A stretch of DNA of 64,000 nucleotides. It comes from Silvimonas soli. Lineage in GTDB: Bacteria; Pseudomonadota; Gammaproteobacteria; Burkholderiales; Chitinibacteraceae. Location of the stretch: contig NZ_CP106736.1 of assembly GCF_030035605.1 (NCBI RefSeq), forward strand, positions 806,001 to 870,000, read 5' to 3'. Shown piece after piece: positions 16,499-24,345 of the stretch. Within the stretch, counting starts at the first letter, position 1, and each line of letters starts with the position of its first letter. The position numbers were made by a program, and so were the translations under genes. Under the pieces are notes generated by a model, which worked only from the letters and a program-made list of their open reading frames with translations, did not search any database and was not told the origin of the DNA.

Positions 16499-17494
16499 TT
16501 ACTTGGCGATGTGCGAAATCAGGTCCAGCACTTTGTTGGAATAACCGGTTTCGTTGTCGTACCAGGCAACCAGCTTCACAAAGTTGTCGTTCAACGAGAT
16601 ACCTGCCTTGGCATCGAATACCGATGTGCAGATTTCGCCGTTAAAGTCGGTGGAGACCACGTCGTCCTCGGTGTAACCGACAACACCCTTCATCTCACCT
16701 TCTGCCGCAGCCTTCATGACCGCGCAGATTTCCTTGTAGGTTGCCGGCTTGGCCAGGCGAGCAGTCAGGTCAACCACCGATACGTTCGGGGTCGGCACGC
16801 GGAACGACATGCCGGTGATTTTCCCGTTCAGTTCCGGGATCACCTTGCCAACTGCTTTAGCGGCACCAGTCGATGACGGAATGATGTTCTGGGAAGCACC
16901 GCGACCACCGCGCCAGTCTTTATGCGATGGGCCATCAACGGTTTTTTGCGTTGCGGTAGTGGCATGCACCGTTGTCATCAGCGCCTCAACGATACCGAAG
17001 TTATCGTTAATGACTTTAGCCAGAGGGGCCAGACAGTTGGTGGTGCAAGATGCGTTGGAAACGATATCCTGGCCTGCATAGGCCTTGTGATTTACACCCA
17101 TGACGAACATCGGGGTGTCATCTTTGGAAGGGCCAGTCAGCACAACTTTTTTGGCGCCAGCCTGAATATGTTTACGTGCAGTTTCATCAGTCAGGAAAAT
17201 GCCGGTCGCTTCTGCAACCACATCTACGTTGACTTCATTCCATTTCAGGTTAGCCGGGTCTTTCTCAGCGGTACAACGGATGGTTTTGCCGTTTACAACC
17301 AGATGACCATCTTTTACTTCTACCGTGCCGTTGAAACGACCATGGGTAGAGTCATATTTCAGCATATATGCCATGTATTCCGCGTCCAACAGGTCGTTGA
17401 TTGCAACGATTTCAATGTCGGGACGAGCTTGTGCCGCGCGAAAAACAATGCGACCGATACGGCCAAAACCGTTGATACCCACTTTGATAGTCAT
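16499..17494 (-). CDS. gapA: Glyceraldehyde-3-phosphate dehydrogenase, type I
   Basis: Oxidises glyceraldehyde-3-phosphate with NAD+ to 1,3-bisphosphoglycerate, acting on the triose released by the Entner-Doudoroff aldolase. From the ATG at 17494 it is 331 residues starting MTIKVGINGFGRIGR (Rossmann glycine motif); a GTG three codons earlier is also open. AGCTGGTGGA sits 4-5 bases before the ATG. The catalytic Cys is in SNASCTTNCLAP near 150, and the conserved WYDNETGYSNK is near the C-terminus. A terminator follows. Two inverted repeats lie upstream (17525-17582). Confidence 0.97.
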   Translation of the reverse strand: MTIKVGINGFGRIGRIVFRAAQARPDIEIVAINDLLDAEYMAYMLKYDSTHGRFNGTVEVKDGHLVVNGKTIRCTAEKDPANLKWNEVNVDVVAEATGIFLTDETARKHIQAGAKKVVLTGPSKDDTPMFVMGVNHKAYAGQDIVSNASCTTNCLAPLAKVINDNFGIVEALMTTVHATTATQKTVDGPSHKDWRGGRGASQNIIPSSTGAAKAVGKVIPELNGKITGMSFRVPTPNVSVVDLTARLAKPATYKEICAVMKAAAEGEMKGVVGYTEDDVVSTDFNGEICTSVFDAKAGISLNDNFVKLVAWYDNETGYSNKVLDLISHIAK

Positions 17495-17524
17495 ATATTC
17501 CACCAGCTATTTGTTAATAAACAA

Positions 17525-17582
17525 AAGGTTGATTGTTCAATAACGAGCAACCTTACCAAACAGAAATCATATGTGTCATATG
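17525..17582. promoter_or_regulatory. Two inverted repeats upstream of gapA
   Basis: AAGGTTG (17525-17531) and CAACCTT (17548-17554) are complementary with a 16-base spacer. CATATG-TGT-CATATG at 17568-17582 is a second symmetric site. Both lie 30-90 bases before gapA and are candidate operators; neither matches the HexR-like sites near edd and zwf. Confidence 0.4.
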
Positions 17583-17682
17583 TATAGGCTATGGCGGCAA
17601 ATACAACCCGATCAGTTACATCTGCGACTAACCGTCACTACACAGCACTTTAGCCCAAAGCCATGACAACAATATGCAAGAA

Positions 17683-17721
17683 CAAACAGCCCGGCGAAGG
17701 AACATATCGCCAGGCTGTTTG
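17683..17721 (-). terminator. Terminator after eda
   Basis: CAAACAGCC-c-GGCGA and TCGCC-a-GGCTGTTTG form a long stem around a 9-base loop just past the eda stop. On the minus strand it is followed by TTTGTTC-type sequence. It ends the edd-eda operon. Confidence 0.7.
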
Positions 17722-17735
17722 CTAGCTATCTACCT

Positions 17736-18359
17736 TTATGGGCGAAAACTGGCGGCTTCGCGAGCCAATGCAGTAATAGCATCCCAATCACCCGCAGCCA
17801 CTTTGTCTTTTGGCGCCAGCCAGGAGCCGCCCACACAACCGACGTTCGGCAGTGCCAGCAACTTGGGCGCCGACTCCGGCGTCACGCCACCAGTAGGACA
17901 GAACAATGCTTGCGGCAACGGGCTACCCAAAGCCTTGAGCATGCCGTAAGAACCAGCTTGTTCTGCCGGGAACAGCTTAAGTGCGTCAAAACCCATTTCC
18001 AGAGCAGCGATCGCTTCTGAAGGCGTCATCACGCCAGGCAGCAACGGAATGTCCGCGGCGCGCGCGGCGGCTGCCAGTGTTTCGGTCAGACCAGGCGTGA
18101 CCGCGAACTTGGCGCCAGCGGCCTTGGCCTGTGCGAACTGTTCCGGGCGAACCACGGTGCCGACGCCAACAATGGCATCAGGTACCTCGTCGGCAATCAA
18201 ACGGATGGACTCGAGTGCGGCGTCAGTGCGCAGCGTCACTTCAAGTACACGGATACCGCCTGCGACCAGCGCTTTGGCCAACGGGACCGCGTGTTCGGTC
18301 TTTTCAATAATCAGCACCGGCATCACCGGGCAGGAGCGCATGATTTCTCGAATTTGCAT
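17736..18359 (-). CDS. eda: 2-keto-3-deoxy-6-phosphogluconate aldolase
   Basis: Cleaves KDPG to pyruvate and glyceraldehyde-3-phosphate, the closing step of the Entner-Doudoroff pathway. From the ATG at 18359 (CAGGATC just upstream) it is 207 residues. The Schiff-base lysine is Lys128 in DALKLFPAE, and Glu40 in RVLEVTLRT is the expected general acid/base. The extra N-terminal codons to 18407 are not family-like. It follows edd by 126 bases on the same strand, making an edd-eda operon. Confidence 0.96.
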   Translation of the reverse strand: MQIREIMRSCPVMPVLIIEKTEHAVPLAKALVAGGIRVLEVTLRTDAALESIRLIADEVPDAIVGVGTVVRPEQFAQAKAAGAKFAVTPGLTETLAAAARAADIPLLPGVMTPSEAIAALEMGFDALKLFPAEQAGSYGMLKALGSPLPQALFCPTGGVTPESAPKLLALPNVGCVGGSWLAPKDKVAAGDWDAITALAREAASFRP

Positions 18360-18485
18360 GATCCTGACTTTCTTATAAGTGTTGCGTGTTAGTACCTCAA
18401 TGCGCACCTGCCAATCCCAAAATCTGGCACAACGGGATAAAGCCTCTGACAGGTTACGCCCCCGACCACCCTTTCCAGTTGACGA

Positions 18486-20321
18486 TCAGTGCGCCAAGCC
18501 AAGAGAAAGGGCTCCCTCTTCCGCGCCTGTGGCAGCCTGACGGAAAGAAGCAAACAGTTCGCGACCCATACCATGTTGGTGCGCGGTCAGATCGGCCTCG
18601 GCCCGCTCCCGCGAGGCCCAGACCTGAGAATCAACCTTGGCTTGCAAAACGCCAGCTTCGGCATCCAGACGAATCACATCACCCGAACGCAATTTGGCCA
18701 ACGGGCCACCCGCCAATGCCTCTGGCGTAATGTGAATAGCCGACGGCACCTTGCCGGAAGCGCCGGACATACGGCCATCGGTTACCAGTGCCACTTTGAA
18801 GCCGCGATCCTGCAGCACACCAAGCACTGGGGTCAGTTTGTGCAGTTCGGGCATGCCGATTGCACGCGGCCCCTGGAAGCGCAGCACAACCACGACGTCT
18901 TTTTCCATTTCGCCGCGCTGGAATGCCTCAAGCACTTCATCTTGATCATGGAACACCATTGCCGGAGCTTCAACCAGGCGATGCTCTGCTTTCACTGCAG
19001 AGATTTTGATCACGGCACGCCCCAGATTGCCGTCCAGCAAACGCAGGCCGCCGTCGGCACTAAATGGCCTCTCGATACGACGCAAAACACCTTCGTCACC
19101 GGATTCGGTATCCGCATCACGCCATTCAAGCTTGCCATCGATCAGGAATGGCTCTTGTGCGTAGCGGTGCAAACCAAAACCCATCACGGTGTGCACGTCT
19201 TCGTGCAGATAACCGCCCTTGAGCAGTTCGCGGGTCAAGAATGGCATACCACCGGCGGCATGGAACTGGTTTACATCAGAAGTGCCGTTCGGATAGATTT
19301 TGGCCACCAGCGGCACCACGGCCGACAGGTCATCAAAATCGCTCCAGTCAATGATGATGCCAGCAGCGCGCGCTGCAGCAGTCAGATGCATGGTGTGGTT
19401 GGTTGAGCCACCGGTCGCCAGCAACCCGACGATGCCATTCACCACGACTTTTTCGTCGACCAGACGGCCAACGGGAATGTATTCATTACCTACATTGGTA
19501 ATTTGTGCGGCACGGCGACCTGCTGCTGCAGTCAAAGCATCGCGCAGCGGAGTATTTGGATGAACAAACGCTGCACCTGGTAGATGCAGACCCATGATCT
19601 CCATCAACATTTGATTGGAATTGGCGGTGCCGTAAAAGGTGCAGGTACCCGCTCCGTGATAGGAGCCTTCTTCAGAAGCCAGCAATTCGGTGCGATCACA
19701 CTTGCCTTCGGCAAACAACTGACGAATTTTCGCTTTCTCGCTGTTGGCGATGCCTGAGGTCATCGGGCCGGCCGGGACAAAAATCGCAGGCAGATGACCG
19801 AACTGCAAGACCCCGATCAACAAGCCCGGAACGATCTTGTCACAGACGCCCAGTAGAGTAACTGCATCAAATACATTATGGGACAGCGCCACTGCGGTAG
19901 ACATGGCGATGACGTCGCGACTGAACAGCGACAACTCCATGCCTGGCTGACCTTGCGTAACGCCGTCGCACATGGCTGGCGTACCGCCAGCAAACTGTGC
20001 CGTGGCACCCGCCTCGTGGGCAGCTTTCTTGATAATGGCAGGATAGGTTTCGAGCGGCTGATGCGCCGACAACATGTCGTTGTAGGAAGAGACAATGGCA
20101 ACGTTCGGGCGGCGCATTTCGCGCATCATGATCTTGTCGCCCTCTGGCGACGCAGCCCATGCATGCGCCAGATTGGTACAGGCAAGCCCTTTGCGCAGCG
20201 GCTCCTTGCTAGCGGCGGCATCCAGGCGAGCAAGATAGCGCTCGCGGGATTCGCGACTTCGTTCAACGATACGCCGGGTAACCTCGGCGAGCCGAGGATG
20301 CACAGGACTGACAGCTGGCAT
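18486..20321 (-). CDS. edd: 6-phosphogluconate dehydratase
   Basis: Dehydrates 6-phosphogluconate to KDPG; an iron-sulphur enzyme of the IlvD/Edd family. The 611-residue length matches Edd. Conserved blocks seen: SSYNDMLSAHQPLETYP, GGTPAMCDGVTQGQPGMELS, LLGVCDKIVPGLL and TDGRMSGASGKVPSAIH near the C-terminus; the Cys in CDG and CDK are expected [4Fe-4S] ligands. GGAG lies 7 bases before the ATG. A HexR-like operator sits about 80 bases upstream over a plausible -10. Confidence 0.97.
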   Translation of the reverse strand: MPAVSPVHPRLAEVTRRIVERSRESRERYLARLDAAASKEPLRKGLACTNLAHAWAASPEGDKIMMREMRRPNVAIVSSYNDMLSAHQPLETYPAIIKKAAHEAGATAQFAGGTPAMCDGVTQGQPGMELSLFSRDVIAMSTAVALSHNVFDAVTLLGVCDKIVPGLLIGVLQFGHLPAIFVPAGPMTSGIANSEKAKIRQLFAEGKCDRTELLASEEGSYHGAGTCTFYGTANSNQMLMEIMGLHLPGAAFVHPNTPLRDALTAAAGRRAAQITNVGNEYIPVGRLVDEKVVVNGIVGLLATGGSTNHTMHLTAAARAAGIIIDWSDFDDLSAVVPLVAKIYPNGTSDVNQFHAAGGMPFLTRELLKGGYLHEDVHTVMGFGLHRYAQEPFLIDGKLEWRDADTESGDEGVLRRIERPFSADGGLRLLDGNLGRAVIKISAVKAEHRLVEAPAMVFHDQDEVLEAFQRGEMEKDVVVVLRFQGPRAIGMPELHKLTPVLGVLQDRGFKVALVTDGRMSGASGKVPSAIHITPEALAGGPLAKLRSGDVIRLDAEAGVLQAKVDSQVWASRERAEADLTAHQHGMGRELFASFRQAATGAEEGALSLGLAH

Positions 20322-20398
20322 TGCAGGACTCCGAAATGGGGAACGCCACGGACCGGATTAACACTACAACCGACCCAGGATTGAAATAGTTGCCGAAG

Positions 20399-20413
20399 CG
20401 TAGTTTTACTACA
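20399..20413 (-). promoter_or_regulatory. HexR-like operator and promoter of edd
   Basis: On the minus strand TGTAGTAAAACTACG is a near-perfect palindrome. It covers a -10 candidate TAAAAC that lies 17 bases after a -35 candidate TTGATG. A repressor bound here would block RNA polymerase. The half-sites match the TGTA-N7-TACA form reported for HexR in proteobacteria. Confidence 0.65.
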
Positions 20414-20567
20414 ATCACCCCTGCGCATCAACCAACACTATGACACAAAATGGTGCTGCTGCACTGCAGCATAAGCCAGCCAGAGCGGGCTATTACCCCC
20501 ATGACATTACTCGTTGCTGCGGTCTGCGAGAAGAGGCTTCTTTACCGTTTGCGCGGGTGTTTGAGCG

Positions 20568-20582
20568 TGTAGTAAGATTACA
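20568..20582 (+). promoter_or_regulatory. HexR-like operator and promoter of zwf
   Basis: TGTAGTAAGATTACA (TGTA-N7-TACA) overlaps a -10 candidate TAAGAT at 20573-20578, with -35 TTGCGC at 20549-20554 and an 18-base spacer. This is the same layout as at edd. The start codon is about 257 bases downstream, so the zwf leader is long and contains two hairpins. Confidence 0.65.
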
Positions 20583-20763
20583 AAGTCTTTCGAATATCCG
20601 GCTTGGGTAATTTGCAGCATAGTTGAATTTCCCGCGCGCCAGAAAGTCGCAATAACGGCAGCAGCAATCAGGTTTGGTGCATGCATAGCGCCGACACCAT
20701 CTGATGATGCTGCCGTGTCCGTTTCGCCGTGCCAGGCGCACACAAGGATTCTGGTTTCATTTG

Positions 20764-20811
20764 AAACAGCCTACAGGCTGTTTACAGCAAAACGAGAGGT
20801 CTTCACGCCTC
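20764..20811 (+). promoter_or_regulatory. Paired hairpins in the zwf leader
   Basis: AAACAGCCT-ac-AGGCTGTTT at 20764-20783 is a perfect 9-base palindrome. CGAGAGG / CCTCTCG (20793-20814) forms a second stem just before the ribosome site AGGAAAGGAA. They may be an extra operator or an RNA structure in the zwf 5' leader. No known riboswitch pattern is recognised. Confidence 0.45.
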
Positions 20812-20838
20812 TCGCATAAAAGGAAAGGAACGCCCGAT

Positions 20839-22290
20839 ATGACCCCTATTGATGCTTTCGACATGGTGCTGTTCGGTGGCACCGGCGACCTGGTGATGCG
20901 CAAGCTGTTGCCGGCCCTGTACCACCAACACCGTGACGGCAATCTGCCTAAAGCCGGCCGCATTATCTGTCTGGGCCGCAGCGCCAGCGACACAGCCGCT
21001 TATCTGGACAAGGCGCATGGACTGGCCAAGGGCTATCTGGGTAGCGACTACGAAGCAAACGTATGGGCCGAGTTCGCCAGCCGCATTTCGTTCCTGCGCA
21101 ACGATGCCAACAACGCCGATGATTACCCTGCCCTGGCCGAACTGCTGAACCAGGAAACTGGCCGTGCTCGCGTGTTTTACTTCTCCACCGCGCCGGACCT
21201 GTTTGCCATCATCAGCAAGAATCTGGCTTCGGTTGGCCTGAACAAAGGCAACTCCCGCGTTGTGCTGGAAAAGCCGCTCGGCCACGACCTCGAATCGTCG
21301 AATGAAATCAACGATGCGGTTGCTGAGTACTTTAACGAACATCAAATTTACCGGATTGACCATTACCTGGGCAAAGAGCCGGTTCTGAACCTGATCGCCT
21401 TGCGCTTTGCCAACACGCTGCTGGAACCGCTGTGGCGCCGTGAGTGGATCAGTGATGTGCAAATCACCGTGACCGAACAAGTCGGCGTGGAAACCCGTGC
21501 GGATTTCTACGACAAAACCGGCGCGCTGCGCGACATGATTCAAAACCACTTGCTGCAGTTGCTGACCATTGTGGCGATGGAACCACCAGCCACCATGGAC
21601 GGCGATGCCGTTCGTGACGAAAAGCTCAAGGTTCTGCGCGCACTCAAGCCGCTCAGCCTGGAAGATGTGCACACCAAGGTTGTACGTGGTCAATATCGCG
21701 CTGGCACGATCAATGGCAAGCCTGTTCCGGCTTACCAGGACGAGCCTGGCGTACCGGAAGGCTCCACCGCAGAAACCTTCGTTGCGCTCAAGGCTGAAAT
21801 CCAGACCTGGCGCTGGGCTGGTGTTCCTTTCTTCCTGCGTACCGGCAAGCGTTTGCAAGAACGAATGGCCGAGATTGTCATCAACTTCCGTGAAACGCCA
21901 ACTTCCATCTTTGGCCGCATGCATACGCCAAACCGTCTGGTCATCCAGTTGCAGCCGGATGAATCCGTACGTCTGTACCTGATGGCCAAAGAGCCTGGCA
22001 ACCAGGTGCGCCTGCGTCCAGTCCACCTGGATCTGGACTTCAAGGAAACCTTCAAGACCCGCTCGCCAGAAGCCTACGAGCGCCTGTTGATGGACGTGAT
22101 TCGTGGCGATCTTTCGCTGTTTGTGCGTCGTGACGAACAACGCGCCGCGTGGCGTTGGGTCGAGCCGATTCTCGATTCGTGGGGCAGCAGCACCGAAGCC
22201 CCCAAGCCATACACCGCAGGCACATGGGGCCCGGCGGCAGCGTCGGCTTTGTTGTCGCGTGATGGTCTGGCCTGGCACGAAGAGCACTGA
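20839..22290 (+). CDS. zwf: Glucose-6-phosphate 1-dehydrogenase
   Basis: Oxidises glucose-6-phosphate to 6-phosphogluconolactone with NAD(P)+, the entry to the Entner-Doudoroff and pentose phosphate routes. The ATG at 20839 (AGGAAAGGAA 8 bases upstream) gives 483 residues. Seen: coenzyme-binding LFGGTGDLVMRKL at 10-22, and the substrate/catalytic motif IYRIDHYLGKE near 172. The open frame upstream to 20704 is leader. It is followed by pgl, with a 197-base gap, and hexR. Confidence 0.97.
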   Translation: MTPIDAFDMVLFGGTGDLVMRKLLPALYHQHRDGNLPKAGRIICLGRSASDTAAYLDKAHGLAKGYLGSDYEANVWAEFASRISFLRNDANNADDYPALAELLNQETGRARVFYFSTAPDLFAIISKNLASVGLNKGNSRVVLEKPLGHDLESSNEINDAVAEYFNEHQIYRIDHYLGKEPVLNLIALRFANTLLEPLWRREWISDVQITVTEQVGVETRADFYDKTGALRDMIQNHLLQLLTIVAMEPPATMDGDAVRDEKLKVLRALKPLSLEDVHTKVVRGQYRAGTINGKPVPAYQDEPGVPEGSTAETFVALKAEIQTWRWAGVPFFLRTGKRLQERMAEIVINFRETPTSIFGRMHTPNRLVIQLQPDESVRLYLMAKEPGNQVRLRPVHLDLDFKETFKTRSPEAYERLLMDVIRGDLSLFVRRDEQRAAWRWVEPILDSWGSSTEAPKPYTAGTWGPAAASALLSRDGLAWHEEH

Positions 22291-22487
22291 TTTACCGCTA
22301 CAGGGCAGTCAGCCTGCATGAGACCGAGGATATTTTGACCAACAGGGTCGTCATCTCACGGTCATATGGCAGCGCTGCTGTCTACTGAAATACGCAGAAA
22401 ACGCGTCAGCTGGCCGGTTCAAGTTTATGTGTTGCACACAAAACCCGGCCAGTTGTTACGCTTGTTGAATGATTTTAAGGATGACCA

Positions 22488-23186
22488 ATGTCCGTTGTGT
22501 GGCATGAATTTGGCAGCAAAGACGAACTGGACCAGCAACTGGCCTGTGCCATCGCAGCAGCTTTGAATGCAGCCATTGCGGCACGCGGCAAAGCGGCGCT
22601 GGCCGTATCCGGTGGCCGTACGCCCGCAGGCATGTTCAAGGCATTGAGCGAATCTACCGTTGATTTCAGCAAGGTCTGGATCACGCTGGTTGATGAGCGC
22701 TGGGTGCCGGTTGATCACGCCGACAGCAACGAGCGCACCGTGCGCCAGAATCTGCTGGTAGGCAATGCTGCTGTTGCGCACTTTGTCTCGCCGGTGTCTG
22801 CCGCGGCCACGCCGCATGAAGGCGAAGCGGAAATCGAAGCACGCTTTGCCGCCCTGCCCGCGCCATTCGATGTACTGATTCTGGGTATGGGCGATGATGG
22901 GCACACTGCATCCCTGTTCCCGAATGCGCCGGAGCTTGAAGCGGCTTGCGCCTCGCAGGCCCTGGTCGCTGCGGTAACCCCGCCAGTCGCACCGCACAAA
23001 CGCATCACCCTGACTTTGCCCACCATCGCCAAGGCGCGTGAAGTGATCGTACATATCACTGGTGAAGGCAAGAAAACCCTGTTGCAAGATGCACTGGCCG
23101 AGCAAAAGCCGGTGGTAGAGCAATATCCAATCCGGCGTGTGCTGGATGCAGTAACCGGTCAAAAACTGGTTTACTGGACAGCTTGA
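22488..23186 (+). CDS. pgl: 6-phosphogluconolactonase
   Basis: Hydrolyses 6-phosphogluconolactone to 6-phosphogluconate. The 232 residues are the DevB/SOL type of this family: LAVSGGRTPAGMFKAL near 38 (phosphate binding), VDERWVPVDHADSNE near 68 and ILGMGDDGHTASLFP near 130. AAGGATGACCA precedes the ATG. The zwf-pgl gap holds an inverted repeat, AGCTGGCCGG...CCGGCCAGTT (about 22409-22455), of unknown role. It is followed by hexR, after a small hairpin GGGGCTC-aat-GAGCCCC at 23205-23221. Confidence 0.95.
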   Translation: MSVVWHEFGSKDELDQQLACAIAAALNAAIAARGKAALAVSGGRTPAGMFKALSESTVDFSKVWITLVDERWVPVDHADSNERTVRQNLLVGNAAVAHFVSPVSAAATPHEGEAEIEARFAALPAPFDVLILGMGDDGHTASLFPNAPELEAACASQALVAAVTPPVAPHKRITLTLPTIAKAREVIVHITGEGKKTLLQDALAEQKPVVEQYPIRRVLDAVTGQKLVYWTA

Positions 23187-23294
23187 TTGGTCATTTTCCG
23201 ATATGGGGCTCAATGAGCCCCGTATCCATAATCGGCGGAAGCGATACCCAAAAGGCACGCTACCGCCAATACAAAGAGATGGAGTGAGACGCCT

Positions 23295-24140
23295 ATGCTC
23301 GAACGCATCAAAACGATGATCGACAGCCTTTCCAGATCGGAACGCAAAGTGGCCGAACTGGTACTGGCCCAGCCCAATCTGGTTGCAAATGCGCCTATTG
23401 CGCAAATTGCCGATCTGGCCGACGTATCGCAACCCACGGTCATTCGTTTCTGCCGTTCGCTCAATTGCTCCGGGTTGCAGGATTTCAAACTGCGCTTGAC
23501 CCGCAGTCTGGTCTCCGGTGTGCCTTACGTGCATTCGATGGTATCGGCTGACGACTCCGCTCATGACCTGGCCAAAAAACTGTTCGACAACAACATTTCG
23601 CATCTTTTGCGTTGTCGTAACGAACTCGATACCGAAGTACTGGAAAAAGCCATCAAGGTTCTGGCCAACACCCACAAGATTGAAGTGTGGGGACAAGGTC
23701 AATCCGGTGCAGTGGCTATCGATGCCCAAAACAAATTTTTCCGCCTTGGTGTGCCAACCGTAGCCTATACCGATCCACATATGCACGGCATGAGCGCTTC
23801 CATGCTCAAACCGGGCGATGCTGTGGTAGCGGTCTCCAACTCCGGCCGTACGCTGGACATGATCCGTTCGGTAGAAATTGCCCGTGATGCGGGCGCCGAC
23901 GTGATTGGCATTACACACTCCAAATCGCCACTGGCCAAGCGTTGTTCGCTTTGCCTGTATGCAGACACCATGGAAGATCCGGATCTGTACACGCCCATGA
24001 TTACCCGCATTGTTCACCTGGTGATCATCGACGTGCTGGCTGTTGGCGTGGCGCTCAAGCGCGGGCCAGAGCTGATCGACCAACTGGAAAAAATGAAGCG
24101 CAACATGAAAGAAAAACGTGTGCGCGGGCACGACCATTGA
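23295..24140 (+). CDS. hexR: HexR transcriptional regulator (RpiR family)
   Basis: A 281-residue regulator with an N-terminal RpiR helix-turn-helix (IAQIADLADVSQPTVIRFCR, about 36-55) and a C-terminal SIS sugar-phosphate domain (VWGQGQSGAVAIDAQ, VAVSNSGRTLDMI). In other proteobacteria HexR represses zwf, edd and gap genes and is released by KDPG. Its place inside the zwf-pgl-hexR-pgi cluster and the palindromes at edd and zwf support the same role. The ATG at 23295 follows GGAGTGAGACGCCT. Confidence 0.94.
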   Translation: MLERIKTMIDSLSRSERKVAELVLAQPNLVANAPIAQIADLADVSQPTVIRFCRSLNCSGLQDFKLRLTRSLVSGVPYVHSMVSADDSAHDLAKKLFDNNISHLLRCRNELDTEVLEKAIKVLANTHKIEVWGQGQSGAVAIDAQNKFFRLGVPTVAYTDPHMHGMSASMLKPGDAVVAVSNSGRTLDMIRSVEIARDAGADVIGITHSKSPLAKRCSLCLYADTMEDPDLYTPMITRIVHLVIIDVLAVGVALKRGPELIDQLEKMKRNMKEKRVRGHDH

Positions 24141-24157
24141 TCGCTTGCTGATCAATG
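24135..24157 (+). promoter_or_regulatory. Perfect inverted repeat across the hexR stop codon
   Basis: CATTGATC-gcttgct-GATCAATG, 8-base arms with a 7-base spacer, overlapping the hexR TGA and about 190 bases before pgi. It may be an operator for pgi or an mRNA hairpin. The spacing does not fit an FNR site. Confidence 0.4.
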
Positions 24158-24345
24158 AGGTAACGACTCATCAGCAGATAGCCAGGCCGGCGGTGCCACG
24201 CCGCTGCCCGACATCTGTCGAGGTAATCCCGGTAGTACCCCGGCAGTAAAACCTTCAGCACGAAGCATGTAAAACAGGCATTCAACCAGAGTCCGCCCCC
24301 TTTCATGGCAAGCGGACGTGAAGCCACAGGAAGAAAGGAAATAGG

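Noticed and set aside
20803..22287. 494-codon minus-strand frame opposite zwf
   Set aside because: zwf has all enzyme motifs; the reverse frame has none.
22425..24155. 576-codon minus-strand frame opposite pgl and hexR
   Set aside because: Antisense shadow spanning two well-supported genes; no domain, no ribosome site.
24135..24157. FNR-like site TTGATC...GATCAA
   Set aside because: The TTGAT/ATCAA halves are 9 bases apart rather than 4, so it is not an FNR box; kept only as an inverted repeat.
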